Assembly: GCA_002928955.1 (NCBI GenBank)
Contig: PERT01000002.1
Coordinates: 1 to 64,000, forward strand
Length of the DNA: 64,000 nt
Reading direction: 5' to 3'
DNA from: Hyphomicrobium sp.
GTDB taxonomy: Bacteria; Pseudomonadota; Alphaproteobacteria; Rhizobiales; Hyphomicrobiaceae
Part shown: positions 46,886-56,247 of the stretch, piece by piece
Numbering within the stretch: the first letter of the stretch is position 1
How the letters are laid out: each line of letters starts with the position of its first letter
Translations under genes and position numbers: made by a program
The notes under the pieces: model-generated
Told to the model about the DNA's origin: nothing
The model's database searches: none
What the model saw: only the letters and a program-made list of their open reading frames with translations

Positions 46886-48123
46886 CCCGTCCAGCCGACC
46901 CGCCAGAGATCTCCGGCCTCGAAGCACTTGCCACGGGCGCGATCCTGTCGCCGTTCTCCCGCCTCAGGACGCTGCTCGACAGCGTACCGGCCGGACACGA
47001 CAAGCCGATCGACCTGACACTTGGAGAGCCACGCGAGACTATGCCTGCCTTCATCGCCGACAAGGTTCGCGAGGCGGAAGCGCTCTATGCCAAGTACCCG
47101 CCGATCCGGGGAACAGACGCGCTGCGGCAGGCGATTTCGGACTGGCTCGGGCGGCGCTACGGGCTGGTGGGGTCAGCACAGGTCGACCCTGCACGCGAGA
47201 TCCTGCCGCTCAACGGCTCCCGCGAAGGGTTGTTCTACGCCGGTTTACCGGCTGTTGGCCGAAAACGGGTCGATGGCCGCCCGGCGATCCTCATCGTCAA
47301 TCCTTACTACCAGGCCTACATCGGTGCAGCTCTGGCGACCGGAGCGGAAACCGTTTACCTGAACGCGACCGTGGCCACTGGCCATCTGCCGGATCTCGAC
47401 GCGCTTGCGGCCGACCACGAACTTCTGGCGCGCACTGTTGCCTTCTATCTTTGCTCGCCAGCCAACCCGCAAGGGTCAGTTGCGGACGCAGCCTATATCG
47501 AACGTGCGCTTGCTCTCGCCCGCACTTACGGCTTCATGTTGTTTTTCGACGAGTGCTACTCGGAGATCTATTCGGGTGAGCCTCCACCGGGCGGGCTCGA
47601 AGTGGCGGCCCGCACGCCGGACCGTTTCAAGAACATCATAGTGTTCAACTCGTTGTCGAAGCGCTCGAACCTACCGGGCCTCCGAAGCGGCTTTGCGGCC
47701 GGCGACGCGGGCTTCATGGACACGTTTTTCGAAGTTCGGAATCTGATCGGTCCGCAGATGCCAGGTCCGACACAGCACCTATCTGCAGCGGTTTGGGCCG
47801 AGGAGCAGCATGTTGCAGTCAACCGCCAAGCCTATCGGAAAAAGTTCGATATTTGCGACGCCGTGCTGGGCCAGCGCTTCGGCTATAGGCGGCCGGCCGG
47901 CGGTTTCTTCCTGTGGCTTGACTTGAGCCAATTCGGTGATGGCAGTGACGCGGCGGTAACCTTATGGAAACACTGCGGTGTCAAGGTTCTACCCGGTGCC
48001 TTCCTGGCTCAGGCAGGCCGCGACGGAACCAATCCCGGACAAGGCTATGTTCGGGTTGCGCTGGTTCAGGATGCGGCCACGATCCGGGAGGCGCTGGAAC
48101 GCATTGTCCGTATCGCCGCGTAA
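46882..48123 (+). CDS. PLP-dependent class I/II aminotransferase (DapC-like)
   Basis: A 413-residue type I fold aminotransferase with [53 protein letters not shown] and the PLP lysine in [17 protein letters not shown]. The last motif and overall pattern suit DapC, N-succinyldiaminopimelate aminotransferase of lysine and peptidoglycan synthesis, but other acidic-substrate aminotransferases cannot be excluded. It overlaps hisA by four bases (ATGA) and lies just before ftsK. Confidence 0.85.
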   Translation: MTRPADPPEISGLEALATGAILSPFSRLRTLLDSVPAGHDKPIDLTLGEPRETMPAFIADKVREAEALYAKYPPIRGTDALRQAISDWLGRRYGLVGSAQVDPAREILPLNGSREGLFYAGLPAVGRKRVDGRPAILIVNPYYQAYIGAALATGAETVYLNATVATGHLPDLDALAADHELLARTVAFYLCSPANPQGSVADAAYIERALALARTYGFMLFFDECYSEIYSGEPPPGGLEVAARTPDRFKNIIVFNSLSKRSNLPGLRSGFAAGDAGFMDTFFEVRNLIGPQMPGPTQHLSAAVWAEEQHVAVNRQAYRKKFDICDAVLGQRFGYRRPAGGFFLWLDLSQFGDGSDAAVTLWKHCGVKVLPGAFLAQAGRDGTNPGQGYVRVALVQDAATIREALERIVRIAA

Positions 48124-48138
48124 GAGTTGTGTTGCCCG

Positions 48139-51120
48139 ATGTCAGGTGTACCCACAGGAGCCTATGAGCAGAGGCTGCTTCCAGCAGCGCTCGAAGACCG
48201 GCTGGTCGGCTGGTTCGGGCGCACCAGCGGCATTGCCATTTTGGCCGTCTCCGGTGCGCTGTGGGCGGCGCTCATCACTTGGTCCGTCACGGATCCGAGC
48301 CTGACACACGCGACCGGCGGTTCGGCCAAGAACGCGCTTGGCATCCCTGGCGCGATTGTCTCGGATCTCATGCTCCAGACGCTCGGCCTCGGCGCATTGC
48401 TGGCGATCCTGGCCCCCATGCTGTGGGCGCTCGAGTTGATCACGTCGGAGCGGGTCCGTGATTTCAAGCCCAAGGCTACATTCTATCCCTTGTCCGTTTT
48501 GATCTTTGCAGGCGCGTTGTCCGCGCTGCCGGTGGCGGTCAGTTGGCCTCTGAACCACGGTTATGGTGGTATACTCGGCGACATGATCTACCGCCTCGGG
48601 TCCGCCCTGTTCGGTGTCGTCAATGCTGAGCGCGGCGGGCTTGCCGCGGGCGTTGTTCTCTTCGCCTCTGGCTTCGCCGCGCTGTTCAACTCGATCGGCG
48701 TCGAGTTGAAGGATCTCGCGGACGCCGTGTCCAGTATGCGCCGGCCAAAATCCGATGCCGCCGTGGCTCACTCTGGCGGCAGTCGTTTCGAGCCGACCCT
48801 TGAGCCGCTCGGCACGTCCAATGACCCGACTGATTCGGCGGGGGCAGCGCCGCGCTCGTGGTTTGCGGCAGTGTTCAAGCGGTGGGAAAAGCCTGGCGCT
48901 ACTCCGCACGCCGGAGACGGATTTGGCGCTGCAGGATATGAGCCCGGCGGAAACGGACCGCTGGCATCGGCTTACGCCGACCCGCGCCTGGAAGGCGGAT
49001 ATCTGCCGAATGGGCCGCACGAATGGCAATCGCCATCGGCCCATCCAGCGTATCAGAGCCAGCTCGAACGCCAATCGTTGGTCCGTGGCGGTTTTCCCCA
49101 GTCCGGCTACTCAGAGTCCGGCTACTCAGAGGCTGGCTACTCCGAGGCTGGCTATACCAACGTTGGCTTTGGGCAGTTGGGCCATGGCGGTCCCGGCGAC
49201 GTCAATTCTGGTGCCGAGCACGTCCGCTTTCCATCTGCGCTCTATGCGCCGCATTCACATCGCAGCCAACACGGCTTCCCGTTGGCGCGTGCAGAGTCGC
49301 GCCATCTGGCCGAATGGCCGCAACCGCCGGTCGCAACGTCGGCCGTGGACCGAAAACCAAGCCCTCACCACCAAGCCGCGCAGAGCCAAAGTGCTTCTGC
49401 AACGGTTTCGGCCAGCCGCCTCGAGCCGAGCTTCGACGCACGCACCGATGCCGCCAGCCGCGCCATTGCCGAACGGTTTGCGCCTGGCGCCTCTACCGCC
49501 CACGCATCGCCATCTGCTCACGCTCCAGACTCGGGTAGACAGGGGCCGAGGAAATTCGGACCCGGTCTGCTCGGCGGTATTTCGTTCCGACGCACAGACC
49601 CAGTCTATAAGCGGCCATCCCTCAACCTTCTGAAACGGCCGGCTGCGCAAAGACCGGGCGCCGACTTCACGCCTGCCATGCAGCGCGGTACTGCGCGCCT
49701 GCTCGAGGACGTGCTCGCGGATTTTGGCGTGAAGGGCGAGATCAAGGACATCAAGCCTGGCCCGGTTGTGACGCTGTTTGAGTTCGAGCCCGCGCGTGGC
49801 ACCAAGTCGTCGCGCGTGATCGGGCTCGCCGACGACATCGCGCGATCCATGAGCGCGACTGCTGTGCGCGCGGCTATCGTTCCGGGGCGCAATGCCATCG
49901 GCATCGAACTGCCGAACGCGCGCCGCGAGACCGTCCTGTTGAGAGAGATATTCGAAACGGAGGCCTTCCGCGGGTCCGACGCCGTCTTGCCGATTACCCT
50001 TGGCAAGTCGATCGGCGGTGAGCCGGTTGTTACTGATCTCGCGCGCATGCCGCATCTGCTTGTGGCTGGCACAACGGGTTCAGGCAAGTCGGTTGGCGTC
50101 AACACCATGATTCTGTCGCTGCTGTTCCGGCATACACCCGAGGATTGCCGGTTCCTGATGATCGACCCCAAGATGCTGGAGCTCAGCGTCTACAATGGTA
50201 TTCCGCACCTATTGACGCCGGTTGTCACCGATCCGCTGAAGGCGATCGCTGCGCTCAATTGGGCGGTGCGTGAGATGGAAGAGCGCTATAAGCGCATGTC
50301 GCAGCTGTCCGTTCGCAACATCGACGTGTTCAACAACCGCGTGCGCAATGCCAAGAAGCGCGGTGAACTGATGTCGCGCTCGGTCCAGACCGGGTTCGAC
50401 AAGAAGACGGGCCAGGCCATCTACGAAAGCGAGACGTTGGCACTCGAGCCGCTACCTTACATCGTCATCGTGGTCGACGAGTTCGCCGATCTGATGGTGG
50501 TGGCCGGCAAGGAAATCGAGGCTGCCGTTCAGCGGCTTGCGCAAATGGCACGGGCAGCCGGAATTCACTTGATCATGGCCACGCAGCGCCCATCGGTCGA
50601 CATCGTCACCGGTACCATCAAGGCCAACTTCCCGACCCGCATTTCGTTCAAAGTGGCGTCCAAGATCGACAGCCGTACCATTCTCAACGACCAGGGCGCC
50701 GAGCAACTCCTTGGGCAGGGCGACATGCTGTTCTCGGCGTCATCCGGCGGCCAGCCAATCCGGGTGCATGGCGCTTTCGTCGCTGACGAGGAGGTCGAGG
50801 CCATCGTTGCGTTCCTGAAGAGCCAGGGCGCTCCCCGCTACGTCGAGGGCGTAACAGAGGCTCCCGCGCCGGTCGAAGCGCGGGAGAACACCGACGACGC
50901 CCCGTCGGCCGACGACCTCTACGACCGTGCGGTCGCCGTGGTGCTGCGTGACGGGAAGGCCTCGACCAGCTACGTGCAGCGCCGTCTGTCGATCGGCTAC
51001 AACCGTGCCGCCGACCTCATCGAAAGGATGGAGCGAGAGGGGCTGATCAGTCCGGCCAACGCCGTCGGCAAGCGCGAGGTCCTCGCTGGCCGCGACGGCA
51101 GAGGTTCCGACGCCGCCTGA
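48139..51120 (+). CDS. ftsK: DNA translocase FtsK
   Basis: About 993 residues: four membrane segments in the first ~200, a long Pro/Ser/Gly-rich linker (~205-480), then the motor with Walker A LLVAGTTGSGKSVGVN, Walker B IVIVVDEFADLMVVAGKE and MATQRPSVDIVTGTIKANFP, and a winged-helix gamma domain (YVQRRLSIGYNRAADLIERME). It pumps DNA at the division septum and activates XerCD. The linker has four 5-residue repeats (SGYSE-type) at about 322-341. ATG at 48139 chosen; a TTG at 48127 is in frame. Confidence 0.95.
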   Translation: MSGVPTGAYEQRLLPAALEDRLVGWFGRTSGIAILAVSGALWAALITWSVTDPSLTHATGGSAKNALGIPGAIVSDLMLQTLGLGALLAILAPMLWALELITSERVRDFKPKATFYPLSVLIFAGALSALPVAVSWPLNHGYGGILGDMIYRLGSALFGVVNAERGGLAAGVVLFASGFAALFNSIGVELKDLADAVSSMRRPKSDAAVAHSGGSRFEPTLEPLGTSNDPTDSAGAAPRSWFAAVFKRWEKPGATPHAGDGFGAAGYEPGGNGPLASAYADPRLEGGYLPNGPHEWQSPSAHPAYQSQLERQSLVRGGFPQSGYSESGYSEAGYSEAGYTNVGFGQLGHGGPGDVNSGAEHVRFPSALYAPHSHRSQHGFPLARAESRHLAEWPQPPVATSAVDRKPSPHHQAAQSQSASATVSASRLEPSFDARTDAASRAIAERFAPGASTAHASPSAHAPDSGRQGPRKFGPGLLGGISFRRTDPVYKRPSLNLLKRPAAQRPGADFTPAMQRGTARLLEDVLADFGVKGEIKDIKPGPVVTLFEFEPARGTKSSRVIGLADDIARSMSATAVRAAIVPGRNAIGIELPNARRETVLLREIFETEAFRGSDAVLPITLGKSIGGEPVVTDLARMPHLLVAGTTGSGKSVGVNTMILSLLFRHTPEDCRFLMIDPKMLELSVYNGIPHLLTPVVTDPLKAIAALNWAVREMEERYKRMSQLSVRNIDVFNNRVRNAKKRGELMSRSVQTGFDKKTGQAIYESETLALEPLPYIVIVVDEFADLMVVAGKEIEAAVQRLAQMARAAGIHLIMATQRPSVDIVTGTIKANFPTRISFKVASKIDSRTILNDQGAEQLLGQGDMLFSASSGGQPIRVHGAFVADEEVEAIVAFLKSQGAPRYVEGVTEAPAPVEARENTDDAPSADDLYDRAVAVVLRDGKASTSYVQRRLSIGYNRAADLIERMEREGLISPANAVGKREVLAGRDGRGSDAA

Positions 51121-51322
51121 TTTCGTGGCTCGTGATTGACGCTCACCGTCGCGGACCGGCGCTCTTCGAGAAACGCGAGATTGCATCCCGCCAAGTGCTA
51201 CGGCTTGGCAATCCAGTGCTTTTCGCCCATATCTCGTCGCAATGTTCATAGATGACAAATCCGTTGGGGGTTGTCGATGCTGCAAGTCGTGTGGCACGAT
51301 AGCCAAGACATTGGGGAACCTT

Positions 51323-52075
51323 ATGAAATTTTGGCTCGCGATCGTCGGCACAGCCTTGGCTGGTGTCGCCGGTTTGGCATTCGAAAGCCGCCTTGCCCTC
51401 GCGCAAATCCTGCCGCCTGCGGCGCAGGCGCCTGTGCCACCTCAGCCGGCACCGTCGGCGGGAGTCGGTGCAGCGGGAGCTTGGGACGCGAAAGTCGCCC
51501 CCGACAAGGCCAGCGCGGCTACCACGCTCGACGAAAAGCAAACCGGAATGGTGAAGCGCGTCAGTGGCTATTTCAATGAGCTCGTCAATCTGAGGGGCGC
51601 ATTCGTCCAGACCGGCGCCGACAAAAAGCGCATGAGGGGTAAGTTCTATGTCAAGCGGCCCGGGAGATTCCGCTTCGATTACAACCTGCCGTCGAAACAG
51701 ATCATCATTTCCGATGGTCATTACCTAGCCATTCAAGATCTCGACTTGAATAACGAGGACCGCGTCGCCCTGGACAACACACCGTTCCGGCTGCTGCTTC
51801 GCAAGGACGTTGATCTCGTCCGGGACGCCAGGATCGTCGAAGCGCAAGAGGCGGACGACCTTCTGATCGTCGCTCTACAGGACAAGGACCCGGAGGCGCC
51901 CGGTCGAATCAAGCTTTTCCTGTCAACGAAACCGGCACTAGAGCTCAAGGAGTGGGTGACCACCGACGCCCAGGGGCTGGATACGCGGGTGGAGGTCTTC
52001 GAACTCGTCAAGTCCGAGGAACTCGATCAAAATCTTTTTAAAATTCAACCGCTTGGCTTCAACAAGTTGCAGTAG
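51323..52075 (+). CDS. lolA: Outer-membrane lipoprotein carrier protein LolA
   Basis: About 250 residues: signal peptide (MKFWLAIVGTALAGVAGLAF to ALA), a Pro/Ala-rich stretch, then the LolA domain with YFNELVNLRGAFVQTGADKKRMRGKFYVKRPGRFRFDY and QIIISDGHYLAIQDLDL (hydrophobic lipid-carrying barrel). It shuttles lipoproteins from LolCDE to the outer membrane. ATG at 51323 follows GGGGAA. Its position after ftsK is usual for Rhizobiales. Confidence 0.93.
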   Translation: MKFWLAIVGTALAGVAGLAFESRLALAQILPPAAQAPVPPQPAPSAGVGAAGAWDAKVAPDKASAATTLDEKQTGMVKRVSGYFNELVNLRGAFVQTGADKKRMRGKFYVKRPGRFRFDYNLPSKQIIISDGHYLAIQDLDLNNEDRVALDNTPFRLLLRKDVDLVRDARIVEAQEADDLLIVALQDKDPEAPGRIKLFLSTKPALELKEWVTTDAQGLDTRVEVFELVKSEELDQNLFKIQPLGFNKLQ

Positions 52076-52178
52076 ACGCAGTCCAGATCGGAAATTCGAC
52101 TGTGGCTGTTCGGTTGCTGGCAAACGCGGAGCAGTGGAAAACCGATAAACTTTTTGTGATACCCCTCGTGGGGGGCTA

Positions 52179-52206
52179 TTGAAAAGTCGCACTTTGGGGT
52201 TATCTT
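52179..52206 (+). promoter_or_regulatory. Sigma70-type promoter of the structured RNA
   Basis: TTGAAA (52179-52184), a 16-base spacer, and TATCTT (52201-52206). Predicted transcription start is near 52213. No coding sequence follows on this strand before a strong terminator at 52315-52345. Confidence 0.62.
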
Positions 52207-52212
52207 GATATC

Positions 52213-52350
52213 AGTCAGGCGGTGAACCCCTGTTTTCGGTAGTGCCCCCCGTCTCACCGAAGCCACCGTCTGCTGTATCGGAATCCCTCCCGATACGACG
52301 CGCGAAAGCGCTCGGCGCCCAACCTCACCCCCCGAGGTTGGGCGCTTCTC
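52213..52350 (+). ncRNA. Structured small RNA candidate (possibly 6S-like)
   Basis: About 138 bases with no useful reading frame, bounded by a promoter and a perfect 12 bp terminator. It can fold into four consecutive hairpins. First, CAGGCGGTG pairs with CACCGTCTG (one G-U), enclosing TTCGGT/ACCGAA. Then GTATCGG/CCGATAC, then GCGC-GAAA-GCGC, then the terminator. Length and position after lolA would suit a 6S RNA (ssrS), but I could not confirm the expected central bubble, so another regulatory RNA is equally possible. The next gene is on the opposite strand, so a leader or riboswitch role is excluded. Confidence 0.55.
52315..52345. terminator. Perfect 12 bp terminator hairpin
   Basis: GCGCCCAACCTC (52315-52326) pairs exactly with GAGGTTGGGCGC (52334-52345) around ACCCCCC, followed by TTCTCGTT. 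It ends the structured RNA and can also serve the convergent gene ending at 52413. Confidence 0.8.
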
Positions 52351-52412
52351 GTTGGTGGTTAGCCCGACATCAGTCTTGGAAGTTTGTCCGACAGTTGCAG
52401 CCGTCGCTTCAA

Positions 52413-52922
52413 TCAGTGAAGCGTTAGCGCCGACGGGCTCGCGCTCTGGGTTCGCGTGGTGGATTCGGCCAGTACACTGTCAATGGCGCGCATGTCCTGC
52501 GCCAACTGGCTCAACCGGCCCGTGATGCGATTCATGAAATGCTGGGCCAGTGCAGGATCTTCGAGCATCTGTTCCTGCATTTCGAACCGTGAGATCTTGA
52601 GAGCTCGCACCGCGCTCTTAGCCACGACAGTTGAACTGTGCACCGTGTCGACGAGCATCGCCATTTCGGCCACCAGCGATCCAGGCACCACCGGCTCGGC
52701 ATCCATTTCATCGACGGACAGGCCGGGTCCGCTGACGCGTCGCGCATCGCCCGCGATGATCAGAATGGCTGCATCGCCAGTCGCATCTTCGGAAACAATG
52801 ACATCGCCCGGACGATAGACGATGCGGTCTGCCCGTCGGGCTATCTCCGTGATCTGCAGCGGCTTCAACCCTCGGAACAAGTCGATACCGAGCAACGGTT
52901 TCACAATTGCGTCGATTGCCAT
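52413..52922 (-). CDS. Cyclic-nucleotide-binding domain protein
   Basis: About 169 residues consisting mainly of a cNMP-binding beta-roll: LLGIDLFRGLKPLQITEIARRADRIVYRPGDVIVSED, AAILIIAGDARR, PGSLVAEMAMLVDTVHSSTVVAKSAVRALKI. The phosphate-binding cassette is modified (GSLVAEMAML rather than FGExALL...R), so ligand binding is uncertain. No HTH domain follows; the tail (RLSQLAQDMRAIDSVL) is helical. Start at 52922 has AAGGAG upstream; 52946 is an alternative. It neighbours a response regulator on the same strand. Confidence 0.82.
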   Translation of the reverse strand: MAIDAIVKPLLGIDLFRGLKPLQITEIARRADRIVYRPGDVIVSEDATGDAAILIIAGDARRVSGPGLSVDEMDAEPVVPGSLVAEMAMLVDTVHSSTVVAKSAVRALKISRFEMQEQMLEDPALAQHFMNRITGRLSQLAQDMRAIDSVLAESTTRTQSASPSALTLH

Positions 52923-53213
52923 GTTGATTGAACTCCTTCCGGCCATGTCTACCCGGCCTCAGCGGCAGACCTCCCATCACCCGGGAAGCGGGTCAGGCAT
53001 CGGCGACAAAAGAAGCGGGAGCCGTGGCTGTCTTGACCACTGAAAAATCGGCTGATTCGGCAATCGTGGTCCAGCCGCAATCCGGCTTGAGGTCAAACCG
53101 GTGGATGACTTGGGGATAGTGTGGGCGGGTCATGACTTGCGAAGCCGGATGGTCGCACCCCTTTTAGGGCTTGCCGGCGGGGCCTCATGCGAGTCTCGAG
53201 TACACATCGAGGA

Positions 53214-53900
53214 CTACGGCACGAGCTTGTATCCGCCTGTCTCGGTCACCAGGATCTCTGCGCTCGAGGGATCCTTCTCGATCTTCTGCCGCAATCTATA
53301 GATGTGCGTTTCGAGGGTGTGGGTCGTGACGCCGGCGTTATACCCCCACACCTCGTGCAGCAGTACATCGCGGGAGATGACCTTCTCACCGGCCCGATAG
53401 AGATACTTCAAGATCGAGGTCTCTTTCTCGGTGAGCCTGATTTTCTGGCCACGCTCATCCAGCAGCAGCTTGGACGCCGGCTTGAAGGTGTAATGGCCGA
53501 TCGCGAATACTGCATCTTCGCTTTGCTCGTGTTGTCTGAGCTGCGCCCGGATCCTGGCGAGTAAAACGGCGAATTTGAAGGGTTTCGTAATGTAGTCGTT
53601 CGCTCCGGCGTCGAGCCCGAGGATCTGGTCGGCGTCGCTGTCGTTGCCGGTCAGCATCACGATCGGACTCTTGAACCCGCCTTTGCGCAGAAGCTTCACC
53701 GCCTCGCGACCGTCCATGTCCGGTAGCCCGACATCGAACAGCAGAAGATCGAAGTGGTCGCCCTTTACCGTCTCGATCCCTTTCGACGCCGTGTTTGCAA
53801 CAACGACATCGAACTCGTCATGCAACGCGAGCTGGTCTCGAATCGAGGTCCGAAGATCATCGTCGTCATCCACGATCAGAATCCGCCGCGACGTCGTCAT
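53214..53900 (-). CDS. OmpR-family response regulator (CenR-like)
   Basis: A 228-residue regulator: receiver domain (RILIVDDDDDLRTSI, phospho-acceptor D56 in LLLFDVGLPDMDG, the Lys in YITKPF) and a C-terminal winged helix (RLTEKETSILKYLYRAGEKVISRDVLLHEVWGYNAGVTTHTLETHIYRLRQKIE). The opening DDDDDLR..IRDQLALHDEF resembles CenR, an envelope-stress regulator of alphaproteobacteria, but I did not verify this. No histidine kinase gene is adjacent, so it is an orphan here. Its neighbour is a cell-wall L,D-transpeptidase. Confidence 0.88.
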   Translation of the reverse strand: MTTSRRILIVDDDDDLRTSIRDQLALHDEFDVVVANTASKGIETVKGDHFDLLLFDVGLPDMDGREAVKLLRKGGFKSPIVMLTGNDSDADQILGLDAGANDYITKPFKFAVLLARIRAQLRQHEQSEDAVFAIGHYTFKPASKLLLDERGQKIRLTEKETSILKYLYRAGEKVISRDVLLHEVWGYNAGVTTHTLETHIYRLRQKIEKDPSSAEILVTETGGYKLVP

Positions 53901-54025
53901 GAGGGTTTAGCTCCGGTATAGCTGGGTTGGTCGGAAACTAGCACTATTGCGAGTGATAACCAAACGTCGGTACGGCACCGCCGCACGGCGGAATCATACT
54001 GCTCAAGGCTGTGGATTAATCAAGA

Positions 54026-54562
54026 ATGAAGAAGACGATGTCGAGGCCTCAAGTCGTCGTCCGCAGTCTGTCCAAGCGGGCAACACGGGGCCGGATCGTG
54101 TTCGGTAACGCCACCTTCTCTTGTGTCTTGGGCCGCGGCGGACGGAGCGCCACCAAGCGGGAAGGCGATGGCGTCACGCCGATGGGCCGCTGGCCGATCC
54201 GCGGACTGCTGTTCCGACCCGACCGGTCGAGACGTCCGCGAACGGCACTCGGCGTCCGCGCACTCAAGGTCGACGACGGGTGGTGCGACGCGGCGGGCGA
54301 TCGCAACTACAACCGGCCGGTCCGCCACCCCTATCCGGCTAGTGCCGAGCGGATGTGGCGCGAAGATCAGCTCTACGATCTGGTGTTGGTGCTCGGTTAC
54401 AATCTCCGCCCACGCGTGCAAGGGCGCGGTAGCGCGATTTTCCTGCATATCGCACGACCCGGCTTTGAACCGACGGCCGGTTGCATTGCACTGACACCGA
54501 AAGATGTTAAGCGCATGATCGCGCTTGTGCGGCCGGGTGACGTCGTGCGCACTGACCTTTGA
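54026..54562 (+). CDS. L,D-transpeptidase (YkuD) catalytic-domain protein
   Basis: A 178-residue single YkuD domain without an evident signal peptide. It has RATRGRIVFGNATFSCVLG, KREGDGVTPMGRWPIRGL, and the catalytic FLHIARPGFEPTAGCIALTPKDVKRM with His and Cys. It is not close to the three YafK-like paralogues at 25.9-29.2 kb. Absence of a signal could mean non-classical export or an unusually short one. It lies divergent from the response regulator. Confidence 0.82.
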   Translation: MKKTMSRPQVVVRSLSKRATRGRIVFGNATFSCVLGRGGRSATKREGDGVTPMGRWPIRGLLFRPDRSRRPRTALGVRALKVDDGWCDAAGDRNYNRPVRHPYPASAERMWREDQLYDLVLVLGYNLRPRVQGRGSAIFLHIARPGFEPTAGCIALTPKDVKRMIALVRPGDVVRTDL

Positions 54563-54595
54563 AGCGCTGATCGACGCCAGCTTCGGAACGCAAAA

Positions 54596-54630
54596 TGGCC
54601 CGGAAAAGCGGCAAGCCGCCTACCGGGCCA
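54596..54630. terminator. Bidirectional hairpin between convergent genes
   Basis: TGGCCCGG (54596-54603) pairs with CCGGGCCA (54623-54630), with an inner GCGGC/GCCGC stem at 54608-54619. It separates the YkuD gene from the convergent amtB gene. Confidence 0.7.
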
Positions 54631-54720
54631 GGTAAGAGCACGTCTCTAGGGGAAGCTCGTGCTCGGGAGAAAATCGAGGGCAGCCCGCGCACGCATTCGC
54701 GCGAGCCACCTTGCGTCTGA

Positions 54721-56190
54721 TCAGTAGTTGTAGGCGCGCTCGCCGTGCTCGGTGACGTCGAGACCCTCGCGTTCTTTCTCTTCTGCAGGGCGCAGCCCAA
54801 CGATGACGTTTACCAGCGTGAAGAGGATTGCCGAGCCGATACCCGACCACAACAGTGTCATGCCAACGGCCTTGCACTGGGTGATGACCTGACCCGTCAG
54901 GTTGTAGGCTGCAACTACGGCCTCGCCCGGCTTCGTCGTGTAGTCGAGAATGCCCGTGCCGCCGAAATCCGGACTCGCGAGGATGCCGGTTCCGATGGCG
55001 CCGAGTATGCCGCCGACGCAATGGACGCCGAACACGTCCAAGCTGTCGTCATAGCCGAGCGCGTTCTTGATCGAGGTGCAGAAGAGGAAGCAGACCGCAC
55101 CCGCGACAAGCCCGAGAACAATCGAACCCATTGGTCCGGCAAAGCCCGAGGCGGGCGTGACGGCGACCAAGCCTGCGACCACACCCGAGGCCAAACCGAG
55201 CAGCGATGGCTTGCCCTTGGTGGCCCACTCGATGAGCATCCAGGAGAGACCCGCAGCCGCTGCCGCGACAAACGTGTTGATCATCGCGAGAGCCGCGGTG
55301 CCGTTGGCTTCGAGGTTCGAGCCTGCGTTGAAGCCGAACCAGCCGACCCACAGGAGCGCTGCGCCGATCATCGTCATTGTCAGCGAGTGTGGAGGCATCG
55401 CCTCGCGGCCATAGCCGACGCGACGACCCATTATCAGGGCACCGACAAGGCCAGCGATACCGGCGTTGATGTGCACCACCGTGCCGCCCGCAAAGTCGAT
55501 GGCGCCCCACTGGAACAGCTGACCCGCGTCGAGTGTGACGGCTTCGAGCGCGAGTTCGGCCTTCTTTTTGGCTTCACCAGACGCGGCGGCGACTGCCTTT
55601 GCCGCATCGCCGAGAGCATCCGGGCCAGCCCAATACCAGACCATGTGGGCAATTGGGAAATAGACAAACGTCACCCACAGAGTAACGAACAGCATCAGCG
55701 CCGAGAATTTGATGCGCTCGGCGAAAGCGCCGACGATGAGTGCTGGCGTTATACAAGCGAAGCTCATCTGGAAGCAGATGAACACGTACTCGGGAACAAC
55801 AACGCCGTTAGAGAACGTGGCGACCGTCGACTCGGCTGTCACGCCCGCGAGGAATAGCTTGGAGAAGCCACCCACCCAGTTGTTCAGAGCGCCGCCGTTA
55901 GTGAAGGCCATGCTGTAACCGTAAACGACCCAGATGATCGCTACGAGGCAGACGATGGCGAATACCTGCATCAAAACCGAGAGCATGTTCTTGGTGCGGA
56001 CCAGTCCGCCGTAGAACAGTGCGAGCCCAGGGATCGTCATCAAGAGGACCAGCACGGTCGAAGTCATCAAAAAGGCGGTGTCGCCCTTGTTCGGGACAGG
56101 CGCGGCGGCAATTGCCGGGTCTACGGCCAGCAAAAGTGCCGTGATTGCCGCTGTAAGGCCGGCAGCACGTCCATTTAGTCCAAGGTGCAT
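54721..56190 (-). CDS. amtB: Ammonium transporter AmtB
   Basis: A 489-residue polytopic protein with a signal-like N-terminus (ending AIAAAP) and about eleven membrane segments. Amt motifs: GLALFYGGLVRTKN, FICFQMSFACITPALIVGAFAERIKFSA, WAPWG-type region DFAGGTVVHINAGIAGLVGAL, WVGWFGFNAGSNLEANGTAALAMINTFVA and DVFGVHCVGGILGAIGTGIL with the twin pore histidines. Ammonium uptake under low nitrogen. Start at 56190 follows GGGGAG. It is downstream of glnK, the usual regulator pair. Confidence 0.96.
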   Translation of the reverse strand: MHLGLNGRAAGLTAAITALLLAVDPAIAAAPVPNKGDTAFLMTSTVLVLLMTIPGLALFYGGLVRTKNMLSVLMQVFAIVCLVAIIWVVYGYSMAFTNGGALNNWVGGFSKLFLAGVTAESTVATFSNGVVVPEYVFICFQMSFACITPALIVGAFAERIKFSALMLFVTLWVTFVYFPIAHMVWYWAGPDALGDAAKAVAAASGEAKKKAELALEAVTLDAGQLFQWGAIDFAGGTVVHINAGIAGLVGALIMGRRVGYGREAMPPHSLTMTMIGAALLWVGWFGFNAGSNLEANGTAALAMINTFVAAAAAGLSWMLIEWATKGKPSLLGLASGVVAGLVAVTPASGFAGPMGSIVLGLVAGAVCFLFCTSIKNALGYDDSLDVFGVHCVGGILGAIGTGILASPDFGGTGILDYTTKPGEAVVAAYNLTGQVITQCKAVGMTLLWSGIGSAILFTLVNVIVGLRPAEEKEREGLDVTEHGERAYNY

Positions 56191-56247
56191 GTGGAGTTAC
56201 TCCCCTCGTTTCATATGGATCAGAAGACAGATGGCTTTCCGTCGGCC

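Noticed and set aside
51614-51630. Extra copy of family A repeat in lolA (GGCGCCGAC)
   Set aside because: Only nine bases match and they are inside a coding sequence, so this is chance.
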